Of a DNA stretch of 64,000 nucleotides, positions 45,497-54,578 are shown piece after piece (position 1 is the stretch's first letter; each line of letters starts with the position of its first letter). Source of the stretch: Micrococcus sp. (GTDB lineage Bacteria; Actinomycetota; Actinomycetes; Actinomycetales; Micrococcaceae). The stretch spans positions 62,001 to 126,000 of the forward strand of contig JASBVO010000014.1 of assembly GCA_029961105.1 (NCBI GenBank), in the 5' to 3' direction. The translations under genes were made by a program, and so were the position numbers. The notes beneath the pieces were generated by a model. The model searched no databases. It saw nothing but the letters and a program-made list of their open reading frames with translations, and was not told the origin of the DNA.

Positions 45497-45528
45497 ACGG
45501 CGGGGCACCCACCCGGGTGCCCCGCCGT
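45497..45528. terminator. Bidirectional terminator after serC
   Basis: ACGGCGGGGCACCC (45497-45510) pairs over 14 bp with GGGTGCCCCGCCGT (45515-45528), loop ACCC. It lies between the convergent serC and DUF3027 genes and is followed by TCTCGT. Confidence 0.85.
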
Positions 45529-45580
45529 TCTCGTCCGGTCACCGGGGTCCGTCAGGATCGACGCCCCGAAGTCCCCCAGG

Positions 45581-46393
45581 TCACCAGGGCCGCTCCTCGC
45601 TCCCGGCCTGGGCGTCGGCCTCATCGCCGGCGTCAGGATCGGCGGCGTCAGTTCCGGCGTCTGCGTCGGCCGCATCGGTCTCCTCGTCCGTCAGGTCCGC
45701 CGCGGCCTGACGGTCCGTGCGGTCCTGGGCGGTTCCGTCATCCTGGGCCTCAGCCTGGGCCTCGGCGTGCTCCGGACCCGGGCCTGGGCCCTGGCCGGCC
45801 TCGCCGCGGGCGCGGGCCACGGCCTTCTCCGGGTCCTCTCCGGCCGCGATGGCGTCCAGGCGGACCTTCTCCTCCTGGCTGACCCGCTCGGACCACGGCA
45901 CCCAGTCGGGGGCCAGGATCGCGTCCTTGCCGGGCAGGAGGCCGACCTCGCACACGGTGATGACCTTGCTGCGCGGCGCGCGGGCCAGGGTGGCGAACCA
46001 CTCCCAGCCGCCGTATCCGGGCAGCATGGCGGAGAACCGGTGGGTGACGAGCCGGTCGTCGTCTGCCACGACGCCCGCATGCGGTCCGACCTGTCCGTCC
46101 TCGGCAAGTCCGGTCTCCGCGGTCAAGGCGGCCCGGGCCTCGTCGACGGCGGCGGCCAGCAGTTCGTCGAGCTTCGGGGCGCGGCGCCGGGGCGCGCGGG
46201 TCGGCTTCGGCGGGATCCGCACGGTGCCCGTGGCGGTCTGCACGGTCCCTGGCGTGCCGGACGTGCCCTCCGCCGTCCCCGTTCCGGTGGCCCCGGCGGT
46301 CTCGTTGAGGGTGGTCTCGTTGACGGCGGTCCCGTCCAGGGCGGTCCCGCTCCCAGCGGTCCCTGCCTCGACCTCTGCCGTTCGCGGGGTCAC
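45581..46393 (-). CDS. DUF3027 domain protein
   Basis: A 270-residue cytosolic protein. The DUF3027 core is VADDDRLVTHRFSAMLPGYGGWEWFATLARAPRSKVITVCEVGLLPGKDAILAPDWVPWSERV. Flanks are low complexity: a Thr/Gly-rich N-terminal stretch and an Asp/Ala repeat tail (DAADADAGTDAADPDAGDEADAQ). Function is unknown, but the csp-DUF3027-serC order is conserved in actinobacteria. I choose GTG 46393, 7 nt after the csp stop, with GAGG upstream. Confidence 0.85.
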   Translation of the reverse strand: MTPRTAEVEAGTAGSGTALDGTAVNETTLNETAGATGTGTAEGTSGTPGTVQTATGTVRIPPKPTRAPRRRAPKLDELLAAAVDEARAALTAETGLAEDGQVGPHAGVVADDDRLVTHRFSAMLPGYGGWEWFATLARAPRSKVITVCEVGLLPGKDAILAPDWVPWSERVSQEEKVRLDAIAAGEDPEKAVARARGEAGQGPGPGPEHAEAQAEAQDDGTAQDRTDRQAAADLTDEETDAADADAGTDAADPDAGDEADAQAGSEERPW

Positions 46394-46400
46394 CGCTGCC

Positions 46401-46784
46401 TCAGGCCTCAAGGTCGTCCGCAACCTTGCGCAGGGCCATGGCGATCTTCTCGGCCTGGGACCGCTGGGGGTACTTGCCCTTGCGCAGGCCGTTGGAGGCG
46501 ATGTCGAGCCACTTGATGAGGTCCTCGACCACCACCGCCATGTCCTCGGGCTTGCGGCGGTGGGCGCGCACCACGGACGGGGCGTCGTCGAGGATCCGGG
46601 CACTGAGGGCCTGCGGGCCGCGGCGGCCCTCGGCCACGCCGAACTCCATGCGAGTACCCGCGCGGACCTCGGTCACTCCCGCGGGGAGGGCCGAGGCGGG
46701 CAGGTGCACTTCCCTGCCGTCATCGGTGTGCAGGAAACCGAACCCCTTGGCGGAGTCGTAGAACTTTACCTTGCCGGTGGGCAT
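46401..46784 (-). CDS. Cold-shock-domain protein with C-terminal extension
   Basis: A 127-residue protein. The N-terminal cold-shock domain binds single-stranded nucleic acid: KVKFYDSAKGFGFLHTDDGREVHLPASALPAG with RNP1-like KGFGFL and RNP2-like EVHLPA. The residue after FGFL and the second motif are less aromatic than in E. coli CspA. About 60 residues follow (KPEDMAVVVEDLIKWLDIASNGLRKGKYP), an extension typical of actinobacteria. The gene leads DUF3027. A long leader (about 240 nt) is likely if the box near 47028 is its promoter. Confidence 0.9.
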   Translation of the reverse strand: MPTGKVKFYDSAKGFGFLHTDDGREVHLPASALPAGVTEVRAGTRMEFGVAEGRRGPQALSARILDDAPSVVRAHRRKPEDMAVVVEDLIKWLDIASNGLRKGKYPQRSQAEKIAMALRKVADDLEA

Positions 46785-47113
46785 AACTCGTGTCCTTCTC
46801 TGTCCTCGGTGCACCCTTCCGGCCGTGGCTGCGTGCCGTGGCCGCCCGGTCGGTCCGGATGGACCGGGCCGACTGCTGGGGTCCCGGTGCCGGGTGTTCA
46901 CGGTCCGGCGGCCCCTGGTGGCCCTGCGGCGGTGCCGGCGTGACGGGCGGGCATGACCTCGGGAGTCGTCGTGGACGTCCCGCTCCGGGCAGCCCCGCCT
47001 CCGTCGCGTGCCGGACGGAAGGGAAAGTCTGTAGCACCTCAAGGATACCCTCTCGCCCCTAGCCCGAGCCCTTCCCCGGCGGTGCCGCCAGCCGCGGGCG
47101 TAGACTGGTCGCC
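46785..47113. other. Gene-free csp leader region
   Basis: About 330 bp without a gene. On the minus strand TACAGA (47028-47033), inside a TTGAGGTGCTACAGACT context, is the best csp promoter candidate, giving a leader of roughly 240 nt. The plus-strand TAGACT (47101-47106) belongs to the next gene. Confidence 0.45.
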
Positions 47114-47392
47114 ATGTCCGTTCGTCCCGCGACCTCTCCTGATGCCTCCGCCACCGGTCCGGCCGCCGACTCGAACCCCGAGTCCTCACCCTGGCTGCGT
47201 GCGCTCCTGGTCCTCGGCGGAGCGCTGACCGCGCTCTCGTTCGCCGCGATGGTCCTGCTGCTGGCGTCCTACTTCCTCGAGATCACGGCCTGGCCGGTCT
47301 TCTACTGGTTCGGGCTCTACGGGCTCCCGCTCGGTTTCGTCCTGATGCTCTCCTACGTGGTCATCAAGGCGGTGCTCAGGCGCCGCGCCTGA
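47114..47392 (+). CDS. Small two-helix membrane protein, unknown function
   Basis: A 92-residue protein with a disordered N-terminus of about 27 residues and two helices (LVLGGALTALSFAAMVLLLASYFLE and FYWFGLYGLPLGFVLMLSYVVIKAVL). It ends with a basic RRRA tail. TAGACT (47101-47106) stands 7 nt before the ATG, so it is probably leaderless. It lies 17 nt before the helicase-associated gene and may share its transcript. I recognise no domain. Confidence 0.75.
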   Translation: MSVRPATSPDASATGPAADSNPESSPWLRALLVLGGALTALSFAAMVLLLASYFLEITAWPVFYWFGLYGLPLGFVLMLSYVVIKAVLRRRA

Positions 47393-47409
47393 CCCCGGCC
47401 GCCGAAGCC

Positions 47410-49983
47410 ATGACGGCCGCCTCGCTGACGAGCCACCTCGCGCGGTGGCCTGACCACCGACTGCACCGCCTCCTGCTGCTCCGGCCCGATCTCTGCCACC
47501 CACCCGTGCCCGACTTCGCCGCGCTCGCGGCCAGGGCGAGCACCCAGATGTCCGTGCTGCGCGCCCTCGACGGACTGGACCGGGCCCACCTCGACGTCCT
47601 CGAGGCCCTCGCGGCCATGGCCCGGATCCGTGGCGCCGGCCTCATCGTCCACGCCGGCCAGGTCTCCGGCGCCAGTCAGGTCCCCGACGCCGGCCAAGTC
47701 ACCAGCCGCGCCCGCCTCGCCGACTTCCTCGGCGCGGCCGGACCCGACGACTGCGGGGCCGATCCCGTGGACGCGGTCCTGACGGACCTGGCGGAGTCCG
47801 CCCTCGTCCTGCCGGTCGACGACGGCTGGCAGCTCCCCTTGGCCGTCGCCACCGCGCTCGGTCCCCACCCCCTCGGCCTGGGGCGGAGCCGGGCGGTGCT
47901 CGTTCCCGACGACGGTTCCGCCTCCTCCGGTGAACAGCCCCGGGTTCGTGCCGGGCTCCCGGCCACCGAACACCTCACCGACCGTCCCGAGGTCCCGGCC
48001 ACCGAACACCTCACCGACCGTCCCGAGGTCCCGGCCGCCGAACACCCCGCCGACCGTGCCGGGATCCTGGCTGACCTCGCCAACCGCACGGACGACCCGG
48101 AACTGCTGGCCCGGGCCACTGCGGCCCTGGATGCCCTGCAGTCCGCTCCGGTCGCGCGGTTGCCCGTCCCCCCGGGGCCGGTCCACGACCTGCTCCTCCG
48201 TGCCGGGTTGCTGATCCGGACCGGTCACCTGCCGGACGGGACCACGCTGGCCGAGCACCCGCTCGAAGCCGGACTGGCGTGGCGAGACGGCACCGTCGGA
48301 CGCTGCGTGGACACGGTCCCGCCCGCGCCGACGGACGGCAGCGTCCCGGCCGCACTGTCCTCGAACGCCGCCCTGGCCGCCATCACCGACCTGTTGCGCG
48401 GCTGCGCCGACCTGCTGACCGCACTGGCCGAGGGACTGCCCACCCTGCGTTCGGGCGGGGTCGGCGTCCGGGAGCTGAAGCGGCTGGCCGACTCCACCGG
48501 GTCGACGCCCGAGGACACGTCCTGGCTACTGGAACTGCTCGCCGCCGCCGGGCTCATCGTGCTGGATCCGGACACCTCGCGCTGGGTCGTGGCCGCCGAG
48601 TCAGCGGACTGGTGGCGCAGCGGGCGCCACCTGCAGTGGGAGGCCCTGGTCCTGGGGTGGCTGGGCAGCGGGCGCGCCCCGATGCTGGGCCCCGCACCCA
48701 CGACCGGCAGCTCCCCGTCCGTCTCCGGCGCCCCCGCCGCCGCGCGTGCGACGCCCTCCCCGGCGGGCGGCGGCCGCGCCCTCGCCGCGGACCGGAACCG
48801 ACCCGATGCGCCCCGGCTGCGCGCTTCGGTGCTGGAGACCGCCCTGGAACTGGAGGAGGAACGCCCGGGCGTGCGACTGGATGAGGCCGTGGCCCGGCGC
48901 CTGCACTGGCGTAGCCCACGCCAGTCCGCCCGGACCGCGGTGTTCACCGCACCGCTGCTCGCCGAGGCCGCCCGCCTCGGGCTGACCGGCGCCGGCGCCC
49001 TCACCACGGCCGGCGCCCTCGTGGCCGAGGGGTGCCTCGATGAGGCCGCCGACGCGGTCGGGACAGCGCTGCCCGCGCCCCTGACCCGGGTGCGCCTGCA
49101 GGGCGACCTGACGGCCGTGGCGCCCGGGTACCTGGATCCCGGGGTGGCGGCGAAGCTCGCGTCGATGGCCGATGCCGAGGGTGACGGGGCGGCGCGGGTC
49201 TACCGGTTCTCCGACGACTCCCTACACCGTGCCCTGGACTCCGGACTGGACGCGGCCGCGATCGAGGAGTTCCTCGACACCCACTCCGAGGACGAGCTGC
49301 CGCAGTCGCTGCGCTACCTGGTCCGGGACGTGGCCCGCCGGCACGGGGCGCTGACCGTCGGCACAGCCGGGTCCTGGCTGCGCGTTGAGGACGAGGCCCT
49401 GCTGGAGGCGATCGTGGCCGATCCGGCCCTGGCCGGCGCCGGGCTGGAGCGCGTGGCGCCCACGGTGGTGGTGGCCGCCGTCGGCGAGCGTGACCTGCAC
49501 CGGATGCTGACCGCCGCCGGGCACCGTGCGGCCCGCCGGCTTTCCGCGCAGGGCGGCTCGGGTACGGCGGCAGACCCCGGGACCGGTACGGCCGGCCTCG
49601 AGGCCTCCGGGCCCCGGCCGTCGTCGCTGGTGGCAGGTGCCGTGGACTCCGTCTTCCCGGCTCCCGTCCGGGCGGTGCGATGGGCGCCCAGCGAGGAGGA
49701 GCTGGCCGCCCAGGTCGCACGGCTGCGGGCCGCTCCCCGTCCGGCTCCCACCGGCCCGGGCACCGAGGAGGCGGTCGTGCTGCTGCGTCATGCCGCCCGC
49801 CAGCGCACCGAGGTGGACCTGGTCACCGTGGACCAGCGAGGCCACCGCCAGTCCCTGCGGGTGGTGCCGCTGGCCGTGGCCGGCGGACGCGTCCGCTGTC
49901 TCGTCCCCGCGCGCGAGGCCGAGACGGTGGTGCCACTGCACCGCGTCGTGTCCGCCGAGCCCGCCGCGCCCACCAATGGCTGA
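47410..49983 (+). CDS. XPB partner: helicase-associated domain protein
   Basis: An 857-residue protein that in mycobacteria lies next to the XPB helicase (Rv0862c-Rv0861c). The N-terminal WPDHRLHRLLLLRPDLCHPPVPDFAALAARASTQMSVLRALDGLDRAHLDVLEALA is a winged-helix-like start. The C-terminal part (RVRLQGDLTAVAPGYLDP, YRFSDDSLHRALDSGLDAAAIEEFLDTHSEDELPQSLRYLVRDVARRHG) is the XPB/Ssl2-like helicase-associated domain. It has no ATPase motif. A 12-residue unit (PATEHLTDRPEV) is repeated about three times near residue 185. It probably assists XPB, but its role is unproven. Confidence 0.85.
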   Translation: MTAASLTSHLARWPDHRLHRLLLLRPDLCHPPVPDFAALAARASTQMSVLRALDGLDRAHLDVLEALAAMARIRGAGLIVHAGQVSGASQVPDAGQVTSRARLADFLGAAGPDDCGADPVDAVLTDLAESALVLPVDDGWQLPLAVATALGPHPLGLGRSRAVLVPDDGSASSGEQPRVRAGLPATEHLTDRPEVPATEHLTDRPEVPAAEHPADRAGILADLANRTDDPELLARATAALDALQSAPVARLPVPPGPVHDLLLRAGLLIRTGHLPDGTTLAEHPLEAGLAWRDGTVGRCVDTVPPAPTDGSVPAALSSNAALAAITDLLRGCADLLTALAEGLPTLRSGGVGVRELKRLADSTGSTPEDTSWLLELLAAAGLIVLDPDTSRWVVAAESADWWRSGRHLQWEALVLGWLGSGRAPMLGPAPTTGSSPSVSGAPAAARATPSPAGGGRALAADRNRPDAPRLRASVLETALELEEERPGVRLDEAVARRLHWRSPRQSARTAVFTAPLLAEAARLGLTGAGALTTAGALVAEGCLDEAADAVGTALPAPLTRVRLQGDLTAVAPGYLDPGVAAKLASMADAEGDGAARVYRFSDDSLHRALDSGLDAAAIEEFLDTHSEDELPQSLRYLVRDVARRHGALTVGTAGSWLRVEDEALLEAIVADPALAGAGLERVAPTVVVAAVGERDLHRMLTAAGHRAARRLSAQGGSGTAADPGTGTAGLEASGPRPSSLVAGAVDSVFPAPVRAVRWAPSEEELAAQVARLRAAPRPAPTGPGTEEAVVLLRHAARQRTEVDLVTVDQRGHRQSLRVVPLAVAGGRVRCLVPAREAETVVPLHRVVSAEPAAPTNG
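47958..48065 (+). repeat. 36-bp tandem repeat, about three units
   Basis: Unit 1 (47958-47993) and unit 2 (47994-48029) are almost identical. Unit 3 (48030-48065) is degenerate. They encode PATEHLTDRPEV within the helicase-associated protein. It is an in-frame VNTR, not a CRISPR array. Confidence 0.8.
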
Positions 49984-50008
49984 CCCCATCGACCGCCCAG
50001 GAGGACCC

Positions 50009-51757
50009 ATGCCCGACGGACCGCTGATCGTGCAGTCGGACAAGACCGTGCTGCTTGAGGTAGACCACCCGGACGCCACCGAGGCCCGGCACGCGCTGGC
50101 CTCGTTCGCCGAGCTCGAACGCGCGCCGGAGCACGTGCACACCTACCGGATCACGAACCTGGGCCTGTGGAACGCCCGCGCGGCCGGGGTGGATGCCGAG
50201 CGCGTGCTCGACGTGCTGCTGACCCACTCGCGCTACCCGGTGCCCCATGCGCTGCTGGTGGACATCGACGACACCATGGGCCGTTACGGCCGGCTGCGCC
50301 TGGAGAACGACCCCGTCCACGGCCTCGTCATGCGCACCGACGACTACCCGGTGCTCGAGGAGGTCCTGCACGCCCAGAAGACCGCGGACATGTTCGGTCC
50401 GCGCATCGACGGCCAGACCGTGGTCGTCCACGCCGCCAGCCGCGGCCAGCTCAAGCAGGCCCTGCTGAAGCTGGGCTGGCCAGCCGAGGACGCCGCCGGC
50501 TACGTGGACGGCACCCCCTATCCCATCGCGCTCACCGAGGTGCCGCAGACCGGTGAGGTGCCCGACGGCGCCCCGGGGCTGGGTGCCCCGGCTGCGGGAG
50601 GCGGCGCGGTAGCGGCAGGCGGCGCGGCCGACGTCGGGCCGACGGAACCCTGGCAGTTGCGCCCCTACCAGCGGATGGCGGTGGAGAACTTCTGGGCCGG
50701 CGGGTCCGGCGTCGTGGTGCTGCCGTGCGGGGCGGGCAAGACCCTGGTGGGGGCGGGCGCCATGGCGACCGCCGGGGCCACCACGCTGATCCTGGTGACC
50801 AACACGGTCTCCGCACGGCAGTGGAAGGCCGAGCTGCTGCGGCGGACCACGCTGACCGAGTCCGAGATCGGTGAGTACTCCGGTGCGGTCAAGGAGGTCC
50901 GGCCGGTCACGATCGCCACCTACCAGGTGCTGACCACCAGGCGCGGCGGGATCTATCCGCACCTGGAACTGGTCAACGACCACGACTGGGGGCTGATCAT
51001 CTACGACGAGGTGCACCTGCTGCCCGCGCCGATCTTCCGGATGACGGCGGACCTGCAGGCCCGGCGCCGGCTGGGGCTGACCGCCACCCTGGTGCGCGAG
51101 GACGGCCGGGAGTCGGAGGTGTTCTCGCTGATCGGGCCGAAGCGCTATGACGCCCCGTGGAAGGACATCGAGGCGCAGGGCTACATCGCCCCGGCCGAAT
51201 GCATCGAGGTGCGGGTCGAGCTCCCGCGGGACGAGCGGGTGACCTACGCGATGGCCGAGGACGCGGACAAGTACCGCCTCTGCTCCACCTCCGAGGTGAA
51301 GCTGCCGGTGGTGCGCTCGATCCTCGAGCGGCACCCCGGTGAGCAGGTCCTGGTCATCGGGCAGTACCTGGACCAGCTCGAGGAACTCGGGGAGCTCCTG
51401 GAGGCCCCCGTGCTGACCGGCTCCACGTCGGTGGCGGAGCGCCAGCGCCTCTTCGGCGCCTTCCGGGACGGGGAGCTGGGCGCGCTGGTGGTGTCCAAGG
51501 TGGCCAACTTCTCGATCGACCTGCCCGAGGCGTCGGTGGCCGTCCAGGTCTCCGGCTCCTATGGTTCCCGCCAGGAGGAGGCCCAGCGGCTGGGCCGCCT
51601 GCTGCGCCCGAAGCAGGACGGCAAGTCCGCCCACTTCTACACCGTGGTCTCCCGGGACACCCTGGACCAGGAGTACGCCCAGAAGCGGCAGCGGTTCCTG
51701 GCCGAGCAGGGGTACGCGTACACGATCGTCGACGCCGCGGACCTGGCCCGGCCCTAG
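50009..51757 (+). CDS. DNA repair helicase XPB
   Basis: A 582-residue SF2 3'-5' helicase of the XPB/ERCC3 family. Its N-terminal damage-recognition-like domain (residues about 1-200) precedes the motor. Motifs: I VLPCGAGKTLVGAGA, Ia NTVSARQWKAEL, II IIYDEVHLLP, III LGLTATLVREDG, then RED-like VREDGRE, V VSKVANFSIDLPEAS and VI QVSGSYGSRQEEAQRLGRLLRP. It acts in DNA repair, probably with the preceding gene, 25 nt upstream. A GGAGG site precedes the ATG. Confidence 0.94.
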   Translation: MPDGPLIVQSDKTVLLEVDHPDATEARHALASFAELERAPEHVHTYRITNLGLWNARAAGVDAERVLDVLLTHSRYPVPHALLVDIDDTMGRYGRLRLENDPVHGLVMRTDDYPVLEEVLHAQKTADMFGPRIDGQTVVVHAASRGQLKQALLKLGWPAEDAAGYVDGTPYPIALTEVPQTGEVPDGAPGLGAPAAGGGAVAAGGAADVGPTEPWQLRPYQRMAVENFWAGGSGVVVLPCGAGKTLVGAGAMATAGATTLILVTNTVSARQWKAELLRRTTLTESEIGEYSGAVKEVRPVTIATYQVLTTRRGGIYPHLELVNDHDWGLIIYDEVHLLPAPIFRMTADLQARRRLGLTATLVREDGRESEVFSLIGPKRYDAPWKDIEAQGYIAPAECIEVRVELPRDERVTYAMAEDADKYRLCSTSEVKLPVVRSILERHPGEQVLVIGQYLDQLEELGELLEAPVLTGSTSVAERQRLFGAFRDGELGALVVSKVANFSIDLPEASVAVQVSGSYGSRQEEAQRLGRLLRPKQDGKSAHFYTVVSRDTLDQEYAQKRQRFLAEQGYAYTIVDAADLARP

Positions 51758-51812
51758 CGGGGAGTTCCGCGCTCCTCGCCAGACACGAGCGTCACGGCTC
51801 CTGGAATCCACA

Positions 51813-51845
51813 CTCAGCGAATGTTCAGGAAACGCTCAGCGAACG
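51813..51845 (+). promoter_or_regulatory. Three 11-bp direct repeats, response-regulator site
   Basis: CTCAGCGAATG (51813-51823), TTCAGGAAACG (51824-51834) and CTCAGCGAACG (51835-51845) are contiguous 11-bp repeats. That is one helical turn each, as expected for a PhoP/OmpR-class regulator binding in tandem. They end 8 nt before the response-regulator ATG. Confidence 0.6.
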
Positions 51846-51853
51846 GGTGGACG

Positions 51854-52570
51854 ATGGAAGCCATGAAGTCCAAAGAGCCTGAAGCCAAGCTCCTGGTCGT
51901 CGACGACGAGCCCAACATCCGCGAGCTGCTGTCCACGTCCCTGCGCTTCGCCGGTTTCGAGGTGGTGGCCGCCGCGAACGGCCGCGAGGCACTGGCGGCG
52001 GCCGAGAAGGACCAGCCGGACCTGGCCGTCCTGGACGTGATGCTGCCGGACATGGACGGCTTCACCGTCACCCGCAAGCTCCGCGCCGCCGGACGGCACT
52101 TCCCGGTCGTCTTCCTCACCGCCCGCGATGACACCGAGGACAAGGTCACCGGCCTGACGGTCGGTGGGGACGACTACGTCACCAAGCCGTTCTCCCTCGA
52201 CGAGGTGGTCGCCCGCATCCGTGCCGTGCTGCGCCGCACGGCTCCCGCCGAGGGCGATGACGCCGTCCTGCGGGTGGACGACCTCGAGCTCGACGACGAC
52301 GCCCATGAGGTGCGCCGTGCCGGCGAGGTGGTGGAGTTGTCCCCCACCGAGTTCAAGCTACTGCGCTACCTGATGATGAATCCCAACCGGGTCCTGTCCA
52401 AGTCGCAGATCCTGGACCACGTCTGGGAGTACGACTTCAACGGCGATGCCTCCATCGTCGAGTCGTACATCTCCTACCTCCGCCGGAAGATCGACCGGCC
52501 GGACCTGCCGGACATGATCCAGACCAAGCGCGGGGTCGGCTACCTGCTGCGGTCCGCGGACAAGCGCTGA
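51854..52570 (+). CDS. OmpR/PhoP-family response regulator
   Basis: A 238-residue regulator. The receiver domain has KLLVVDDEPNIRELL, phospho-acceptor Asp in DLAVLDVMLPDMDGF, FLTARDD and the Lys in DDYVTKPFSLDEVVARIR. A winged helix follows (ELSPTEFKLLRYLMMNPNRVLSKSQILDHVWEYDFNGDASIVESYISYLRRKID). It resembles mycobacterial PhoP/TcrX. The start could be 51854 or 51863. It is paired with the kinase gene 100 nt downstream. Three 11-bp repeats just upstream suggest autoregulation. Confidence 0.93.
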   Translation: MEAMKSKEPEAKLLVVDDEPNIRELLSTSLRFAGFEVVAAANGREALAAAEKDQPDLAVLDVMLPDMDGFTVTRKLRAAGRHFPVVFLTARDDTEDKVTGLTVGGDDYVTKPFSLDEVVARIRAVLRRTAPAEGDDAVLRVDDLELDDDAHEVRRAGEVVELSPTEFKLLRYLMMNPNRVLSKSQILDHVWEYDFNGDASIVESYISYLRRKIDRPDLPDMIQTKRGVGYLLRSADKR

Positions 52571-52669
52571 CCGGCCGGCCGGCGTCGTGCCGCTCCGCGC
52601 TCCCGCACCCGACCGTGTCCCCGCGCCGGCCCGTGCCCCCGGTTCCGTGACGTCCGTATCCTTGATGGC

Positions 52670-54547
52670 ATGCCCTCACCCGTGAACCACAACGGGCGCT
52701 TCCGGCCGTTCCACGAGATCGCCCGGACATGGAAGACCTCCTCGTTGCGCACGCAACTGGTGGTCATGACCAGCGGCCTGATGCTCCTGGCCGTGGCCGT
52801 GACCGCCGCGCTGACGGCCTCGTTGTTCCGGCAGGAGCTGGTCCGGCAGATCGACGAGGACCTGTTCGCCAACCGGAACAACGTCTCGGTCTACCTGACC
52901 AGCCTCGGCACCGACACCGGGTACTTCTCCTCCCCCCAGTCCATCCTGCGCTTCTACGGCGAGTTGCAGGACAACGACGGGCATACCACCACGAACTCCT
53001 CCTTCACCGGCGCGGACGAGGACCGTCCGGTCATCCCCTCCCTGTCGGCCGAGGAGGTCGTGGCCCGCGGCACCAAGGCGTTCGAGGTGCCCGGCACGCG
53101 CGAGGACTCCCGGGGCTGGCGGGTGCAGGTCTACCGGCTGGAGTCCGGTGAGGGCTCCCTGGCCATCGCCCTGCCGCTGGAGCCGGTGCACAGCTCCGTG
53201 GACCGGGTCACCTCGCTCGTGGCCACCATCGGCCTGCTGGCCACCGCGGGCGCCTCACTGATCGCCTATGCGGTGACCACCCGGGCGTTCCGTCCCCTGC
53301 TGCGGGTGGAACGCACGGCGGCCCAGATCGCAGCGGGTGACCTCTCCCAGCGCGTGGAGATGGGCGCACCGGACACCGAGGTCGGCCGGCTGTCCCGGTC
53401 CCTGAACGCCATGCTGGCCCACATCGAGACCGCCTTCCGCTCCAAGGAGCAGTCCGAGGAGCGCATGCGCCGGTTCATCCAGGACGCCTCGCACGAACTG
53501 CGCACCCCCCTGGTCACGATCCGGGGTTTCTCGGAGCTCTACCGGCACGGCGGGATCTCCCAGAAGGAGGACGTGGACGCCGCCATGGGCCGGATCGAGG
53601 GGGAGGCCAAGCGGATGAGCCAGCTCGTGGAGGACCTGCTGACGCTGGCCCGCCTGGACGAGCAACGGCCCCTGGACCATGAACCGGTGGACCTGCTGAT
53701 GCTGGCCAACGACGCTGTCCTGGACGCCCGCGTGAACGCGCCGGACCGCGAGGTGAGGCTCGAGGGCCTCGACGGCGGCCGCGCCGGTTCCGCGCCCACC
53801 ACCGGGGACGAGGGCCGGCTGAGGCAGGTGGTGGCCAACCTGCTGACCAACGCGCTGCGCTACACCCCGGAGGGCACGCCGCTGGAGATCGCCGTCGGCA
53901 CGGTGGACGTGTTGCCCGGGTCGGTGGACTCCGACGGCCAGCAGGTGCACGGCTCACGGGACTCCGTCATCGAGGTCCGGGACCATGGTCCCGGCATCGA
54001 CGAGGACGACGCCGCCCGGGTCTTCGAGCGCTTCTACCGGGCCGATTCCTCGCGCCAGCGCGAGACGGGCGGCACGGGCCTGGGCCTGGCGATCGTGGCG
54101 GCGATCGTCGCCCAGCACGACGGCACCGTGCGGCTGACCCAGACGCCCGGGGGTGGCGCCACCCTCTCCGTGCGCCTGCCGTGGATCCCGGGTCCGGAGG
54201 ACCAACGGGGGCAGGGGGGCGAGGACGAGCACCCCGGGGAGGGACGGACGCCCGGAGCCGATCAACCACCGGCCGGGGATCAGCCCGAGCCGGACCAACC
54301 GGCGGACGGGGACGGGCCGGCGGGCCAGCTGGCGGCCCAGGGACAACAGCCGAAGCCGGGGAAGCAGTCGGGCTCCGGTAAGACGGCGAGCGCGGGACAG
54401 CCGGTGGGCACGGGGAAACAGGCGACCTCGGGGAAGCCGGCACGCGGCGGTCGCGGTCACGGGGTGATGCGCGGCCGGCGGAAGCCGGCCATCCCGCCGC
54501 GTCCTGCACAGGCGCCCGGCGCGCCGTCACCCTCCACAGCGGAGTAG
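52670..54547 (+). CDS. Sensor histidine kinase with disordered C-terminal tail
   Basis: A 625-residue membrane kinase. Helix 1 lies at about residues 31-54, an extracytoplasmic domain at 55-165, and helix 2 at about 185-205. A HAMP domain (VERTAAQIAAGDLSQRVEMGAPDTEVGRLSRSLNAM) follows. The H-box is FIQDASHELRTPLVTIRGFSELY, the N-box RQVVANLLTNALRYTPEGT, and the G-boxes RDHGPGIDEDDA and GGTGLGLAI. About 120 residues after the ATPase domain are Gly/Gln/Pro/Lys-rich and end in basic RGRRKPAIPPRP, unusual for the family. TATCCT (52657-52662) stands 7 nt before the ATG. Confidence 0.93.
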   Translation: MPSPVNHNGRFRPFHEIARTWKTSSLRTQLVVMTSGLMLLAVAVTAALTASLFRQELVRQIDEDLFANRNNVSVYLTSLGTDTGYFSSPQSILRFYGELQDNDGHTTTNSSFTGADEDRPVIPSLSAEEVVARGTKAFEVPGTREDSRGWRVQVYRLESGEGSLAIALPLEPVHSSVDRVTSLVATIGLLATAGASLIAYAVTTRAFRPLLRVERTAAQIAAGDLSQRVEMGAPDTEVGRLSRSLNAMLAHIETAFRSKEQSEERMRRFIQDASHELRTPLVTIRGFSELYRHGGISQKEDVDAAMGRIEGEAKRMSQLVEDLLTLARLDEQRPLDHEPVDLLMLANDAVLDARVNAPDREVRLEGLDGGRAGSAPTTGDEGRLRQVVANLLTNALRYTPEGTPLEIAVGTVDVLPGSVDSDGQQVHGSRDSVIEVRDHGPGIDEDDAARVFERFYRADSSRQRETGGTGLGLAIVAAIVAQHDGTVRLTQTPGGGATLSVRLPWIPGPEDQRGQGGEDEHPGEGRTPGADQPPAGDQPEPDQPADGDGPAGQLAAQGQQPKPGKQSGSGKTASAGQPVGTGKQATSGKPARGGRGHGVMRGRRKPAIPPRPAQAPGAPSPSTAE

Positions 54548-54578
54548 GAACGCCCTGCCGGGCGCCCCCTGAGGCCCC

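Noticed and set aside
47958..48065. Possible CRISPR-like repeats
   Set aside because: The 36-bp units are contiguous, in frame within a coding region and have no spacers.
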